A stretch of 35,912 nucleotides of DNA from Lachnospiraceae bacterium C7 (GTDB lineage: Bacteria; Bacillota; Clostridia; Lachnospirales; Lachnospiraceae). Below the pieces are notes generated by a model. It was not told where the DNA came from. It did not search any database and was given only the letters and a program-made list of their open reading frames with translations. The first letter of the stretch is position 1. The number at the start of each line of letters is the position of its first letter. This document shows positions 25,591-34,659 of the stretch, piece by piece. Made by a program: the position numbers and the translations under genes. The stretch lies in contig FOPE01000030.1 of assembly GCA_900113385.1 (NCBI GenBank), forward strand, positions 1-35,912, given 5' to 3'.

Positions 25591-26463
25591 TTAAGCTTCT
25601 TTATTTTTTCTAGATGGTCTAATCCACATCATATAAATGTTTATAAGAATTGCAACTACTGATAATGTCGCTGCTAATGCCATTGAAATCGGATAGTTAA
25701 TTACTGGAATAATTAATTGATCTGTTCTTAAAGATTCTATCCAAAATCTTCCTACACCATATCCTAATAAATATAATGTAAAAACTTGTCCATCAAACTT
25801 TTTATGCTTAAAGAAAAGTAATAATAACACCAATAAGCATAGATTCCAAACAGATTCATATAAAAATGTTGGATGTACTTGCACGTACACAACATCATTA
25901 ACTGTGACTGTGTTATCTAACATTTTCTGTGTTAAATCTGAACTTCTTACAGCATTAATTGGAAGCTGCATAGCAAATAAATTATTAGTGTAACCTCCAA
26001 AAGCTTCTCTATTAAAGAAATTTCCCCAGCGTCCTATTGCCTGTCCTAAGATAAGACCAAGTCCTGCTGTGTCACATAACAATGGAAATGAAAGTTTTTT
26101 TACTTTTGCAAAAACAAAGGTAGTTATCATGGCTACAATTACTCCACCATAAATTCCAAGTCCACCATTTCTGATATTTAAAATTTCTAAAGGATTATTT
26201 TTATATAAATCCCATCTAAAAGCTACATAGTATAATCTAGCTCCTATTACTGAAAAGACAATGGCATAAATTGCCAAATCATAATAATCATCTGGATTTT
26301 GTCCTGTCTTTTTTGCAATAAAGCAAGCTAATGCTATACCTGCAAGCATACCACATACAATTACAATACCGTAGTAGGCAATTGCAAAGTTGTTTATCTC
26401 AATAGTCTTTCCTACACTTTTCAAGAAAATATGTAAATGTGGAAAATTAATATTGTAATCCAA
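25591..26463 (-). CDS. lgt: Prolipoprotein diacylglyceryl transferase
   Basis: Lgt moves diacylglyceryl from phosphatidylglycerol to the lipobox cysteine of prelipoproteins. The product has 290 residues with about seven membrane helices. NFAIAYYGIVIVCGMLAG, RNGGLGIYGGVI, the signature GRWGNFFNREAFG, HPTFLYES and GRFWIESLRTDQL are all characteristic, including the essential Arg and His regions. The start is TTG at 26463; no ATG or GTG fits the conserved N-terminus. GGGAG lies only four bases upstream. A structured element at 26481-26548 lies between the preceding gene and this start. Confidence 0.96.
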   Translation of the reverse strand: MDYNINFPHLHIFLKSVGKTIEINNFAIAYYGIVIVCGMLAGIALACFIAKKTGQNPDDYYDLAIYAIVFSVIGARLYYVAFRWDLYKNNPLEILNIRNGGLGIYGGVIVAMITTFVFAKVKKLSFPLLCDTAGLGLILGQAIGRWGNFFNREAFGGYTNNLFAMQLPINAVRSSDLTQKMLDNTVTVNDVVYVQVHPTFLYESVWNLCLLVLLLLFFKHKKFDGQVFTLYLLGYGVGRFWIESLRTDQLIIPVINYPISMALAATLSVVAILINIYMMWIRPSRKNKEA

Positions 26464-26480
26464 TTGGCTCCCTCTTTCTT

Positions 26481-26548
26481 CTAATCAAGTCTCTTTCCCC
26501 ACCTGTGCTTTACCTAAAGTTGGGGAATCATCTCATCTGAGATATCAA
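26481..26548 (-). repeat. Structured intergenic element, copy A
   Basis: On minus it reads from TTGATATCTCAGATGAGATG to ...GAGACTTGATTAG. A 7-bp stem TTCCCCA/TGGGGAA carries an inner CTTTA/TAAAG hairpin, and an upstream ATCTCA/TGAGAT hairpin is present. The same plan occurs at 30851-30912. The element sits between the phospholipase-like gene and lgt. It could be a regulatory RNA of lgt or a dispersed mobile repeat. Confidence 0.6.
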
Positions 26549-27142
26549 TTAGTAAGAAGGTGTTGCTTTTGCAAAAATCTTGTTTTTAACTTCTGCCATT
26601 TGAAGCATTATAATTAAACTTTTAATCACTTCATAATTAACAGAAACTATAAATTCGATGTCACATTCAATTCCCGCTTCTTGTTTGCTGTAAATTGCAT
26701 GTTTTGATTTAAGTCTATCGAAAACCTCTTCAACTGAATACGCTCTTTTAAATTGTGGTAATTCTTTTGATGCATAATCTGTTTTCAAATAAGCTTTTAA
26801 CATTCTTTTTAGTGTTTCTTCATATTCACAATGTTCTTTTAAATTTCCTAAGAAAAAATCATTATGTGGATAAGTAAAGTAATCTGCCACATAGTGGCTG
26901 ATTTGTCCAAGCATTAATGCCTTTTTTCTACTTGAAAGATTAGGATTAGAAAGCATCTTTTGAGTATATGCCTCAAGGTCTTCTACTGTGGTATTATACT
27001 CATGTCTCTTATATAAGAAAGATGGCTTAATGTCTGGCAAAATGCTTCCTATCCTAAACATTAATCTATTATTGTTAATATATGAATTTTCACATTCCTT
27101 TACTAAAAAACTTGCTAAAGCTATATGAGATTTCTTTCTCAA
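26549..27142 (-). CDS. Zinc-dependent phospholipase C-like protein
   Basis: The product has 197 residues. Likely metal ligands are spread as in the zinc-dependent phospholipase C/S1-P1 fold: SHIALA near the N-terminus, GSILPDIKPSF, GQISHYVADYFTYPHN (His...Asp...His) and HCEYEETL. There is no signal peptide, unlike secreted clostridial toxins, so the protein is probably intracellular, and its substrate is unknown. The start is TTG at 27142, seven bases after AAAGGAG; the first residues MRKKSHIALA fit the family only with this start. lgt lies downstream and may share its transcript. Confidence 0.82.
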   Translation of the reverse strand: MRKKSHIALASFLVKECENSYINNNRLMFRIGSILPDIKPSFLYKRHEYNTTVEDLEAYTQKMLSNPNLSSRKKALMLGQISHYVADYFTYPHNDFFLGNLKEHCEYEETLKRMLKAYLKTDYASKELPQFKRAYSVEEVFDRLKSKHAIYSKQEAGIECDIEFIVSVNYEVIKSLIIMLQMAEVKNKIFAKATPSY

Positions 27143-27297
27143 AATAATTCTCCTTTCGGTTACTTGTTCAATTCGCCGCTAATTGTCATTCTACATAGTT
27201 TGTTTTAAGAATACAATTAAATAATAAAGAAAAATTATTAACTTTTTATTAACTCGATTTATAGTTTCTGTGTAGTCTAAGTATTAAAATTGTAAAA

Positions 27298-29340
27298 TTA
27301 TTTTGTTTCTTCTACAACTTCTTCTTTTCTAATCTCTTTTGTTCTGATTTCTTTGCAAATCTGGTTAACGAACTCGTCTAATGGTTTAACGCCTTCGTCT
27401 CCTGCAAATCTACTTCTAACTGAAACAGTCTTTGTCTCCTGCTCTTTTTCACCAACTACTAACATATAAGGAAGTCTATCTTTTCTAGCTTCACGAATCT
27501 TGTAGCCTAATTTTTCTGATCTATTATCAACAGTTACATCTACGCCGTTTGTCTTAAGTTCTTTTGCAACTTCATTAGCGTAATCGATATATTTTTCAGA
27601 AAGTGGTAATACTCTAACCTGCTCTGGGCATAACCATGTTGGGAATTTACCAGCATATTTTTCAATTAACCAAGCAAGTGTTCTTTCGTAACATCCCATT
27701 GATGTTCTGTGGATAATGTATGGACGTTTCTTCTCGCCATTCTTATCTACATAGTACATGTCATAACGCTCTGCTAAGAACATATCTAACTGGATAGTAA
27801 TCATTGTATCTTCTTTACCGTATACGTTTTTAGCTTGAATATCAAGTTTTGGTCCGTAGAATGCTGCTTCTCCTGCTGCTTCTGTGTACTCTAAACCGAT
27901 TTCATCTAAGATTGTTCTCATTGCATCTTCTACACGATCCCAATCTTCATTTGATCCAAGGTATTTGTCTGGATGTTCTGGATCCCATTTTGACATACGG
28001 TATGTAACGTCATCCTGAAGTCCTAATGTTGTTAAGCAATATTTTGCAAGTTTAACACAGTTTTTGAACTCTTCATCAATCTGCTCTGGTGTACATACTA
28101 AGTGACCTTCTGAAATTGTGAACTGACGTACACGAGTTAAACCATGCATCTCACCTGAGTCTTCGTTACGGAATAATGTAGAAGTTTCACCCATACGGTA
28201 TGGTAAATCACGGTAACTCTTCTGACGAGCTTTATATACATAGTACTGGAATGGACATGTCATTGGACGAAGTGCATATGTATCTGCATCTGCATCATGC
28301 TCGATTAAACTTAAGTCCTGTACTCCACGGATCTCTCTTCCACCTTGACGTTTTGCTTCTTCTTCAGTTAACTCTGCATCACTCATAACAAACATTCCGT
28401 CTTTATAGTGATACCAGTGATCTGAGATTTTGTATAATGTTGATTTAGCCATTAATGGTGTACGAGTACGTACATAACCCCATTCATTATCCTCTAAATC
28501 TTCAATCCAACGCTGTAATTTCTGGATCATCTTTGTTCCCTTAGGCATGAATAATGGAAGTCCTTGACCAATTACATCAACTGTTGTAAATAAATCCATT
28601 TCACGACCAAGTTTATTGTGGTCTCTCATTTTAGCGTCTTCTAATTTCTGTAAGTACTCTTTTAATTCATCTTTCTTGTTGAAAGCTGTACCATAGATTC
28701 TCTGTAATCTTGCTTTCTTTTCATCTCCACGCCAGTAAGCCATTGAAGAAGAAATCAATTTAAATGCCTTAACACCTTTTGTTGTCATTAAGTGTGGTCC
28801 AGCACATAAATCTACAAAATCACCTTGATCATAGAATGAGATAACTGCATCATCATCTAATTCTTGAATAAGCTCTACCTTATATGGTTCTTCTTTCTCT
28901 TCCATGAATTTAATTGCTTCATCTTTTGGTAAAGTAAATCTCTTGATTTCTTTTCCTTCTTTGATGATTTTTTTCATTTCTTTCTCTAAAGCATCAAGTG
29001 CCTCTCTTGAGAATGGTTCTGAATCAAAATCATAATAAAATCCATCATCAATAGCAGGTCCAATAGTAATTTTAGCTGTTGGATATAATCTTTTAACAGC
29101 TTCTGCTAATACATGAGCAGCTGTATGTCTGATTACTTTAAGTCCTTCTGGATCAGATGCTGTTACAATGTTTAATTCACAGTCTTGTGAGATCTCTGTT
29201 CTAAGATCTTTTATTTCACCGTTAACTTCACCTGCACATGCTACACGAGCTAATCCTTCACTAATATCTTTAGCGATTTCATAAATTGTCATGTTTGACT
29301 CATACTCTTTTACTGAGCCATCTTTTAATGTAATCTTCAT
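27298..29340 (-). CDS. thrS: Threonyl-tRNA synthetase
   Basis: ThrRS is the class II synthetase that charges and edits tRNA-Thr. The product has 680 residues, about 35-45 more than many bacterial ThrRSs. The N-terminal TGS domain (KITLKDGSVKEYESNMTIYEIAKDIS) is followed by the editing domain with HTAAHVLAEAVKRLYP and CAGPHLMTTKGV. The catalytic core has MTCPFQYYVYKARQKSYRDLP, RNEDSGEMHGLTRVRQF and HRTSMGCYERTLAWLIE. The anticodon-binding domain ends near 660, and a charged tail (RKEEVVEETK) follows. The ATG follows GAGAGGAGA. Expression is controlled by the upstream T-box. Confidence 0.97.
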   Translation of the reverse strand: MKITLKDGSVKEYESNMTIYEIAKDISEGLARVACAGEVNGEIKDLRTEISQDCELNIVTASDPEGLKVIRHTAAHVLAEAVKRLYPTAKITIGPAIDDGFYYDFDSEPFSREALDALEKEMKKIIKEGKEIKRFTLPKDEAIKFMEEKEEPYKVELIQELDDDAVISFYDQGDFVDLCAGPHLMTTKGVKAFKLISSSMAYWRGDEKKARLQRIYGTAFNKKDELKEYLQKLEDAKMRDHNKLGREMDLFTTVDVIGQGLPLFMPKGTKMIQKLQRWIEDLEDNEWGYVRTRTPLMAKSTLYKISDHWYHYKDGMFVMSDAELTEEEAKRQGGREIRGVQDLSLIEHDADADTYALRPMTCPFQYYVYKARQKSYRDLPYRMGETSTLFRNEDSGEMHGLTRVRQFTISEGHLVCTPEQIDEEFKNCVKLAKYCLTTLGLQDDVTYRMSKWDPEHPDKYLGSNEDWDRVEDAMRTILDEIGLEYTEAAGEAAFYGPKLDIQAKNVYGKEDTMITIQLDMFLAERYDMYYVDKNGEKKRPYIIHRTSMGCYERTLAWLIEKYAGKFPTWLCPEQVRVLPLSEKYIDYANEVAKELKTNGVDVTVDNRSEKLGYKIREARKDRLPYMLVVGEKEQETKTVSVRSRFAGDEGVKPLDEFVNQICKEIRTKEIRKEEVVEETK

Positions 29341-29446
29341 CTTTTGTCTCCTCTCACCAAATCATTTCTACGATTCGCATAATATTTTTTTAAAGTTTTG
29401 GTGCCTAGAAACTTTGGGACATACCGCTTTAGATATTTCTAAGCAA

Positions 29447-29735
29447 TAAAAAAGCCCTGATACACGTACTGTGTACCAGGGACGTAATAAACGCGGTTCC
29501 ACCCTGAATTGCTAGAATAATAATTCTAACCTCTCAATCGATTATAACGGAATCACCGGACCGGATTAGGGCCACTCCGAGATGGTCTTCAAATAGTTTT
29601 CTATAAGAATGCTCTCAGCTTATGCATTCATCTCTGGTATAGGCCGCTATCCTACTGTTCTCTTCAACGTGTTAATATATTAAGATAATCGCTTATGCGA
29701 AAGTCTCTATAACTTCGTCAACGATTAACAGTTCC
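29447..29735 (-). promoter_or_regulatory. T-box riboswitch leader of thrS
   Basis: On minus the T-box AGGGTGGAACCGCG (29505-29492) is followed by the terminator stem GTCCCTGGTACAC/GTGTATCAGGGC and TTTTTT (29447-29483). Stem I features lie upstream: GAAGAGAACAGTAGG, then CAGAGATGAATGC with GCTGAGAGCATTC, then GAAAACTATTTGAAG. The ACT in the last is the best specifier candidate (29597-29595), a threonine codon. Uncharged tRNA-Thr would stabilise the antiterminator and allow thrS transcription. The specifier choice is read by eye; an ACC at 29638-29636 is the alternative. Confidence 0.93.
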
Positions 29736-29736
29736 T

Positions 29737-29765
29737 ATATTACTACTTTTTTTTTCGATTGTAAA
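29737..29765 (-). promoter_or_regulatory. Promoter of the thrS leader
   Basis: On minus TTTACA (29765-29760), 17 bases, then TAATAT (29742-29737). It lies directly upstream of the T-box leader and just after the stop of the SEC-C gene. Confidence 0.65.
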
Positions 29766-29772
29766 GACCTAT

Positions 29773-30273
29773 TTAACGTCCGTGGCAGAATTTATATTTT
29801 TTTCCTGAACCACATGGACATGGATCGTTACGTCCGATTTTCTTACCAACTACAACTGTTCCTGATCTCTTCTGTTCCATAAATAATTCATGCTGTTTTT
29901 CTTCATCGAAGATATCATTCCACATTGGTAATTTGTAAAGCCATTCTGCTTTAGCGTCAACCATGTTCTTGTATAATTTTTCTTTGTCATAGATGAGGTT
30001 AACTTTTGTATCCTCTTCCATTGTGTCAATTGGGTTCTCGTTAACAAGACTATCATTGATACCATCTAAAAATCCTGTCATCTCAAGTACAGAGACTTCA
30101 TATTTCTCTGCTAACTCTTTAACAGTACCTTCTACCTTTTCGTTTGGATTAGAAAGTAATTTTTCATAAATTCCTTTTTCTAAAAGGAAATAATTCTGCC
30201 AAAATCTCTGTAACTCCCCTTTGTCTGTTTTCTCGTTATAGGCAACCTTTTGCCATTCCTGTAATAAAGCCAT
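29773..30273 (-). CDS. SEC-C metal-binding domain protein
   Basis: The start is the ATG at 30273 (MALLQEWQK), close after AAAGGTGG; the frame runs nine codons further upstream without a ribosome site. The product has 166 residues. The body is helical and includes [26 protein letters not shown]. The C-terminus is the zinc-binding SEC-C motif [19 protein letters not shown] (CxC...CH), as at the end of SecA. The protein is one of many soluble SEC-C proteins of unknown role; binding to ribosome or translocase partners is only a possibility. Confidence 0.88.
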   Translation of the reverse strand: MALLQEWQKVAYNEKTDKGELQRFWQNYFLLEKGIYEKLLSNPNEKVEGTVKELAEKYEVSVLEMTGFLDGINDSLVNENPIDTMEEDTKVNLIYDKEKLYKNMVDAKAEWLYKLPMWNDIFDEEKQHELFMEQKRSGTVVVGKKIGRNDPCPCGSGKKYKFCHGR

Positions 30274-30405
30274 ATCTCTACCACCTTTTATTTTAGTCAT
30301 ATAATATAGCTACACTAATGTGTACCCTATGTAATCGATTATAGCAATTTTTAGAATTTTATTCAATAGAATTAAAATTTATTGCAAAACTTTTTACAAA
30401 GCTTC

Positions 30406-30434
30406 TTGACTTAATTTTTTGTTTTTCGTATCAT
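30406..30434 (+). promoter_or_regulatory. Promoter of the small two-helix membrane protein gene
   Basis: TTGACT (30406-30411), 17 bases, then TATCAT (30429-30434). The ribosome site AAGGAG follows before the ATG at 30470. Confidence 0.7.
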
Positions 30435-30469
30435 TAAACAATAAATGATATTTAAGGAGCACTATAAAT

Positions 30470-30733
30470 ATGAGAAAAACAAAACAATTTTTAGCAATTC
30501 TAGGCATTTTTCTACTTGTTGCGTTGTATTTAGTTACATTATTTTGTGCAATTTTTGATAGTTCGAAAACACAAAGTTTTTTTGCAGCTTCAATTTTTGC
30601 CACATTTATAATTCCAGTTTTAATTTGGGCTTATACATTTATCTATAAGATTGTTACTAAAAATGACGATGACTTAAAAGACTTAAGAAAAAAAGTAGAA
30701 GAAAAGAAGAAAAAAGAATTATCTAGCAAATAA
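30470..30733 (+). CDS. Small membrane protein, two predicted helices, unknown function
   Basis: The ATG is preceded by AAGGAGCACTATAAAT. The product has 87 residues. Two membrane helices (FLAILGIFLLVALYLVTLFCAI and FFAASIFATFIIPVLIWAYTFI) are followed by a charged tail (KNDDDLKDLRKKVEEKKKKE). It has its own promoter and terminator, so it is a real single-gene unit. It is one of the few plus-strand genes here. I do not recognise a family. Confidence 0.8.
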   Translation: MRKTKQFLAILGIFLLVALYLVTLFCAIFDSSKTQSFFAASIFATFIIPVLIWAYTFIYKIVTKNDDDLKDLRKKVEEKKKKELSSK

Positions 30734-30812
30734 AAAAGCCAGGTTAAGATAGATTTTGAGGATATCCATATGGATCATCTCTTTATTCTATCTTTTCCTG
30801 GTTTTTATTTTT
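30732..30812. terminator. Long bidirectional terminator
   Basis: CCAGG-TT-AAGATAG at the left pairs with CTATCTT-TT-CCTGG at the right, with a GGATATCCATATGGATC-like inner fold. AAAAAAG lies before it and GTTTTTATTTTT after it, so it can serve both the plus-strand gene and the minus-strand ABC cluster. Confidence 0.85.
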
Positions 30813-30851
30813 GGTTTTTATTTTTGATTTTTATTTTTGATTTTTATAATC
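30800..30851. repeat. 13-bp tandem repeat in a terminator tail
   Basis: GGTTTTTATTTTT occurs twice, GATTTTTATTTTT once, and GATTTTTATAATC closes the array: four units of 13 bases. The first unit is the T-run of the terminator. Confidence 0.9.
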
Positions 30852-30912
30852 TAAGTCTCTTGCCCCGTCACGCATTGCTTAGAGGCAATATCAGCTCGTC
30901 TGAAATATCATT
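30851..30912 (-). repeat. Structured intergenic element, copy B
   Basis: On minus it reads TGATATTTCAGACGAGCTGA ... then GGGGCAAGAGACTTAG. It matches copy A in the conserved TGATAT-YTCAGAYGAG-MTGAT block and the AGAGACTT end. The main stem is TTGCCTC/GGGGCAA, so the pair that is C-G in copy A is G-C here. It lies 3' of the DUF4340 gene, facing the tandem repeat and terminator. Confidence 0.6.
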
Positions 30913-30928
30913 CTGATAATTTGGCTTA

Positions 30929-31507
30929 TTATTTTGTGGCTTCCGTACCTGATGTCATTCCAACTGTTCCTGTATCTTCTAAACTTGCTAGTGGTGTCTG
31001 AAATGTGCTCATAATCGAATCAGATAACATGTAAACCTTTTTTTTACCATCAATTCTAGCATAGTATTGTTTAAGCATGTCATTATGATTTCCTATATTT
31101 ATTTTTATAGTTTTATCTTTTGTGACTAGAGTGATTACATTTTCTGGATTATCTAATCCGAAATCCTTTTCGTTAGATAAATCTGTCACTTCATTTTCTG
31201 CCACCAAATCTACTGCACTTTCTATAATTGTCTCAACTGCAGATTTGCTTATTTTTTTTGAAGTATCATTTTCACATATCCATTTTTTACCTTGCTTTTT
31301 AAAGCTTAATGTTTCATTATTTACCACATATGAAAATCCGACAACATCCTTTTTGTCTAAATTAACCACTTTAACTGTTTTTATTTTTGCTGATTTTTCT
31401 TTTTCACTATCTTTTTTTGCATTATAATTTTGCAAACATAAATAAGAAACTATAGCCACTACAAGTAGTATACATATTACGATTAACTGTTTTAATTGTT
31501 TACTCAT
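30929..31507 (-). CDS. DUF4340 domain membrane-anchored protein
   Basis: The product has 192 residues. One N-terminal membrane helix (LKQLIVICILLVVAIVSYLCL) precedes an extracytoplasmic domain. Its pattern (W.C....KKISKSAVETIIESAVDLVAENEV followed by DFGLDNPENVITL and YARIDGKKKVYML) matches DUF4340. Such proteins commonly follow GldG-like permease genes and are thought to act with the transporter, role unknown. The ATG is preceded by AAGGTGA and lies 34 bases after the permease gene. Confidence 0.85.
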   Translation of the reverse strand: MSKQLKQLIVICILLVVAIVSYLCLQNYNAKKDSEKEKSAKIKTVKVVNLDKKDVVGFSYVVNNETLSFKKQGKKWICENDTSKKISKSAVETIIESAVDLVAENEVTDLSNEKDFGLDNPENVITLVTKDKTIKINIGNHNDMLKQYYARIDGKKKVYMLSDSIMSTFQTPLASLEDTGTVGMTSGTEATK

Positions 31508-31541
31508 TAATCGATCACCTTGCCTTTCTCATTTAATACAA

Positions 31542-33704
31542 TTATTTTCTTCTACGCACTAACCAAATTGCTATTCCTGAGGCCAGTAAAATCAATGGCA
31601 AGATTACTGAGCAAATTATCAAACAAATATTTGCTTTTAAGGCTGGTATTGTAAGTGGACTTAATGTATATGATTTTGATTTAATTGTGCTTGCTGAAAG
31701 TTTTGGACTTTCTGTTAATGTTTTTACCGTATTTGCAAACATTTCTGAGTTATTTCCTGCAACCATTTGATCTATTTGCTCATTTAATGTGGCGTAACTT
31801 CCGAAAACAACTGCCTTTGCAGTTTTCTTTGAACCTACTTTTTTAGTTGCCTCTAAACCTAAAGCAAATGGGCCATATGTATCTCCTGCTTCGTATTTTG
31901 AAGTTGTTGCTGACTCATAATTAACTTTTGCAACTGCTTTGTCTGAAGTCTTCAAAAATTCATCAAATGATATCTTGTCGTTACTGTCTTTGTGACCTAA
32001 ACCAACACTTGCATACATTAAAATGTATTTATTTGCAACTGAAGAAGTATAATCATTTGCAACAATTTGTGGAAGAATAGCTGCAGCTGAATTTTGTGCT
32101 ATATGGTTTGTGTCATTTTCGTAAACTACACCTTTTACTGGTGTTACTCCAACGTTTGCCAATACTGAGTTAAAGTTTTCTAAATCTTGCTTTGTATAAT
32201 TGCAAGTTACAATAATTTTTCCGCCTTTATTAACGTAATCGTTAATCTTTTGAGCATCTTCTTTGCTTAAATCAGATGTTGGGCTATTAATAATCACACA
32301 TTTTGCATCACTTGGTACACTTTTTTCTTTTAAAAGGTTGATTTCTGCTGTAGTTACATTAGCTTTTTCTAATGCTGTTAAAAATGAACCTGTTATAGGT
32401 AATTCATCATGTCCTGTTAAAATGTATGCTTTTGGTAACTCTTTTTCATCCATAGAAACGTATTCTATAGCACTTGTAAGTTTTCCTTCAGCATCATAAC
32501 CTGTAACTTTTGATTGTCCACCATAATAACTTGATTCATCAGCAGACATTTCATAAATATCGCTTCTATCAATTACTTTTGACTTTAGGACTTTTCCTTT
32601 TGAATCTTTTGATACTACAATCAAACTATTTTGTGATGGTGCTACATCTGTATATTTTGCATAAAATTGTGGATTTGATGTAATATCAATATATTTTACA
32701 CTAATTTTTTTGGACATTGATTTATAATAATCTAATGTTTTGTCAATTGTGGTATCTTTTGTTTTTTCGCTATTCAAAACATATATTTCAATATTGGTAT
32801 CTAATTTTCCTAAAAATTTCTTAGTTACGTCTGTAATCTTATAAATTTTGTTTGCTGTACAATCTACACTTGTAATTGTAGTTGGAATTGCAGATACAAA
32901 CATGTTTATTACTACAACAAGTGCAACTCCTGCTATAATCAAACTTGATGAAAATACACTTGTAGATATTTTATTAGAGCTTACGCTCCATCTTCTTTTT
33001 TGAATTGCTTGAGTTGTAAAAAAGCAAAAGAGTACTATAACACTTAAATAATATACTAAACTTACTACGCTAAATGTTCCACCTAACATATTTACTAAAG
33101 GTGTATATAAATCTAATGCGTTTAAAATTTTTGTAAAAAATGCAAGATTAGATGGAATAACACTTATTATTGATGCCATCATGTATCCTGCGAACCCAAA
33201 TACAAATGTTAAAACTGCTGATATTACTTGACTTTCTGTAAGTGATGAGAAAAACATACCCATTGCTATAAAAGCCCCACCATATAACCATACTCCTAAA
33301 ATGGCTACCATACTCTGCTCAATAGCTGTTTTTCCAAACACATTTAAAATCAATGTAGGAATAATCATTGCTACAATATCAATTGTATATACTGCAAACA
33401 TTGCCAAAAATTTTGCTACTACTATTTTTCCAATTGAAATTGGAGATGTTAATATTAACTGCTCTACTTTACTTTTTCTATCTTCCGAAAAGCTTCGCAT
33501 TGTAAGAATTGGTGCTGTAATCATCAATATAAATGCCATATTTCCTACTGCAGATGACACATCTGTACTTCCTTGTACCATGTTGAATGCATAGAAAAAC
33601 AATCCAAATATTGCATATACTACAGCTATAAATAACCAACCTACTACATTTTGAAAGTAGGCTTTAAAATCTCTTTTAAAAATCGCACACATCTTATTTT
33701 TCAC
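31542..33704 (-). CDS. ABC-2 permease fused to GldG-like auxiliary domain
   Basis: The product has 720 residues. Residues 1-245 form an ABC-2 permease with about six helices (GWLFIAVVYAIFGLFFYAF; TAPILTMRSFSEDRKSKVEQLILTSP is the typical GldF-like loop). A further helix near 255-275 leads into a ~400-residue extracytoplasmic domain with KTLDYYKSMS, AYILTGHDELPI and IINSPTSDLSKEDAQKINDYV, as in GldG/ABC-type auxiliary proteins. A last helix (ICLIICSVILPLILLASGIAIWLV) ends it. In Bacteroidetes GldF and GldG are separate; here they are one chain. The start overlaps the ATPase end by 11 bases. The substrate is unknown. Confidence 0.88.
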   Translation of the reverse strand: MKNKMCAIFKRDFKAYFQNVVGWLFIAVVYAIFGLFFYAFNMVQGSTDVSSAVGNMAFILMITAPILTMRSFSEDRKSKVEQLILTSPISIGKIVVAKFLAMFAVYTIDIVAMIIPTLILNVFGKTAIEQSMVAILGVWLYGGAFIAMGMFFSSLTESQVISAVLTFVFGFAGYMMASIISVIPSNLAFFTKILNALDLYTPLVNMLGGTFSVVSLVYYLSVIVLFCFFTTQAIQKRRWSVSSNKISTSVFSSSLIIAGVALVVVINMFVSAIPTTITSVDCTANKIYKITDVTKKFLGKLDTNIEIYVLNSEKTKDTTIDKTLDYYKSMSKKISVKYIDITSNPQFYAKYTDVAPSQNSLIVVSKDSKGKVLKSKVIDRSDIYEMSADESSYYGGQSKVTGYDAEGKLTSAIEYVSMDEKELPKAYILTGHDELPITGSFLTALEKANVTTAEINLLKEKSVPSDAKCVIINSPTSDLSKEDAQKINDYVNKGGKIIVTCNYTKQDLENFNSVLANVGVTPVKGVVYENDTNHIAQNSAAAILPQIVANDYTSSVANKYILMYASVGLGHKDSNDKISFDEFLKTSDKAVAKVNYESATTSKYEAGDTYGPFALGLEATKKVGSKKTAKAVVFGSYATLNEQIDQMVAGNNSEMFANTVKTLTESPKLSASTIKSKSYTLSPLTIPALKANICLIICSVILPLILLASGIAIWLVRRRK

Positions 33705-34629
33705 CCTCCTGTGTTAATTCTAAGAATGCATCCTCTAATGATTTTGTTTTTTCTGACATTTCTAAAATAGATATATCATTGCTTGCAAAAGTTTTAAATA
33801 CTTTTTCTCTTATATCTTTTTCTCCATCTGCAAGTATCTGGATTATTATGTCATTTTCGTTTTCTTCTACTTTATAACTTGCCACTTCATGAATATCATC
33901 AAGAACTTCTTCATATTTTTTAGCATCTTTTGGTACTTTAACCTGTAATTCCTGATTTCCTGCTACCAATGCTAATATATTTTCTGTAGTATCATTTGCT
34001 ACTAGTTTTCCTTTTGAGATAATAAATATTTCATCGCAAACTGCACTTATCTCTGACAAAATATGAGAGCTTAAAATAACTGTGTGTTTTTTTCCTAATT
34101 CTTTTATAAGGTCACGTATCTCTATTATTTGCTTTGGATCTAATCCTACAGTTGGCTCATCTAAGATGATAATATCTGGATAACCTAATATTGCTTGTGC
34201 AAATCCTACTCTTTGTCTATAACCTTTAGATAAGTTGCGAATCATGCGGTTAGAAACATCTGCAATTTGAGTTGTTTCCATTACACTTTCTATATCTTCT
34301 TTTCTTTTGTTTTTTGGAATCTTTTTTAATTCTGCAACAAATTTTAAATACTCTAATACTGTCATGTCAACATATAATGGCGGTATCTCTGGTAAATAAC
34401 CAATACATTTTTTGGCTTCTTCAGGTTCTTTGAAAATATCGTGGCCATCTATTATAACTTCACCACTAGTTGCTCCAATATATCCTGTTACTATGTTCAT
34501 TGTTGTTGATTTACCAGCTCCATTAGGGCCTAAAAAGCCATAGATTTTTCCATTTTCTATGGTTAAATCTAAGTTGTCGACTGCGACTTTTTCGCCGTAC
34601 TTTTTGACAAGATTTTTTATTTCAATCAC
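33694..34629 (-). CDS. ABC transporter ATP-binding protein (GldA-like)
   Basis: The product has 311 residues. Walker A GPNGAGKST is at 34-42, the Q-loop area is GYLPEIPPLYVDMTV, the signature is NLSKGYRQRVGFAQA and Walker B is IIILDEPTVGLDP; the H-loop is LSSHIL. The C-terminal ~90 residues are the extra domain usual for ABC-2 exporters. The start is GTG at 34629, eight bases after AGGAGG. It is the first gene of a three-gene unit with the fused permease and the DUF4340 protein. Confidence 0.94.
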   Translation of the reverse strand: MIEIKNLVKKYGEKVAVDNLDLTIENGKIYGFLGPNGAGKSTTMNIVTGYIGATSGEVIIDGHDIFKEPEEAKKCIGYLPEIPPLYVDMTVLEYLKFVAELKKIPKNKRKEDIESVMETTQIADVSNRMIRNLSKGYRQRVGFAQAILGYPDIIILDEPTVGLDPKQIIEIRDLIKELGKKHTVILSSHILSEISAVCDEIFIISKGKLVANDTTENILALVAGNQELQVKVPKDAKKYEEVLDDIHEVASYKVEENENDIIIQILADGEKDIREKVFKTFASNDISILEMSEKTKSLEDAFLELTQEGEK

Positions 34630-34659
34630 AACCTGTTCCTCCTATCACTTACCGTTTTT

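Noticed and set aside
26481-26548. Hammerhead ribozyme or TPP riboswitch at the repeated element
   Set aside because: CTGATGA/GAAA core order is not met, and the TPP conserved core is missing; only short look-alike strings occur.
29690-29760. A second partial T-box leader upstream of the thrS T-box
   Set aside because: CGTTGACGAAG resembles the CGTTGAAGAG at the start of stem I, but no second T-box sequence or terminator accompanies it.
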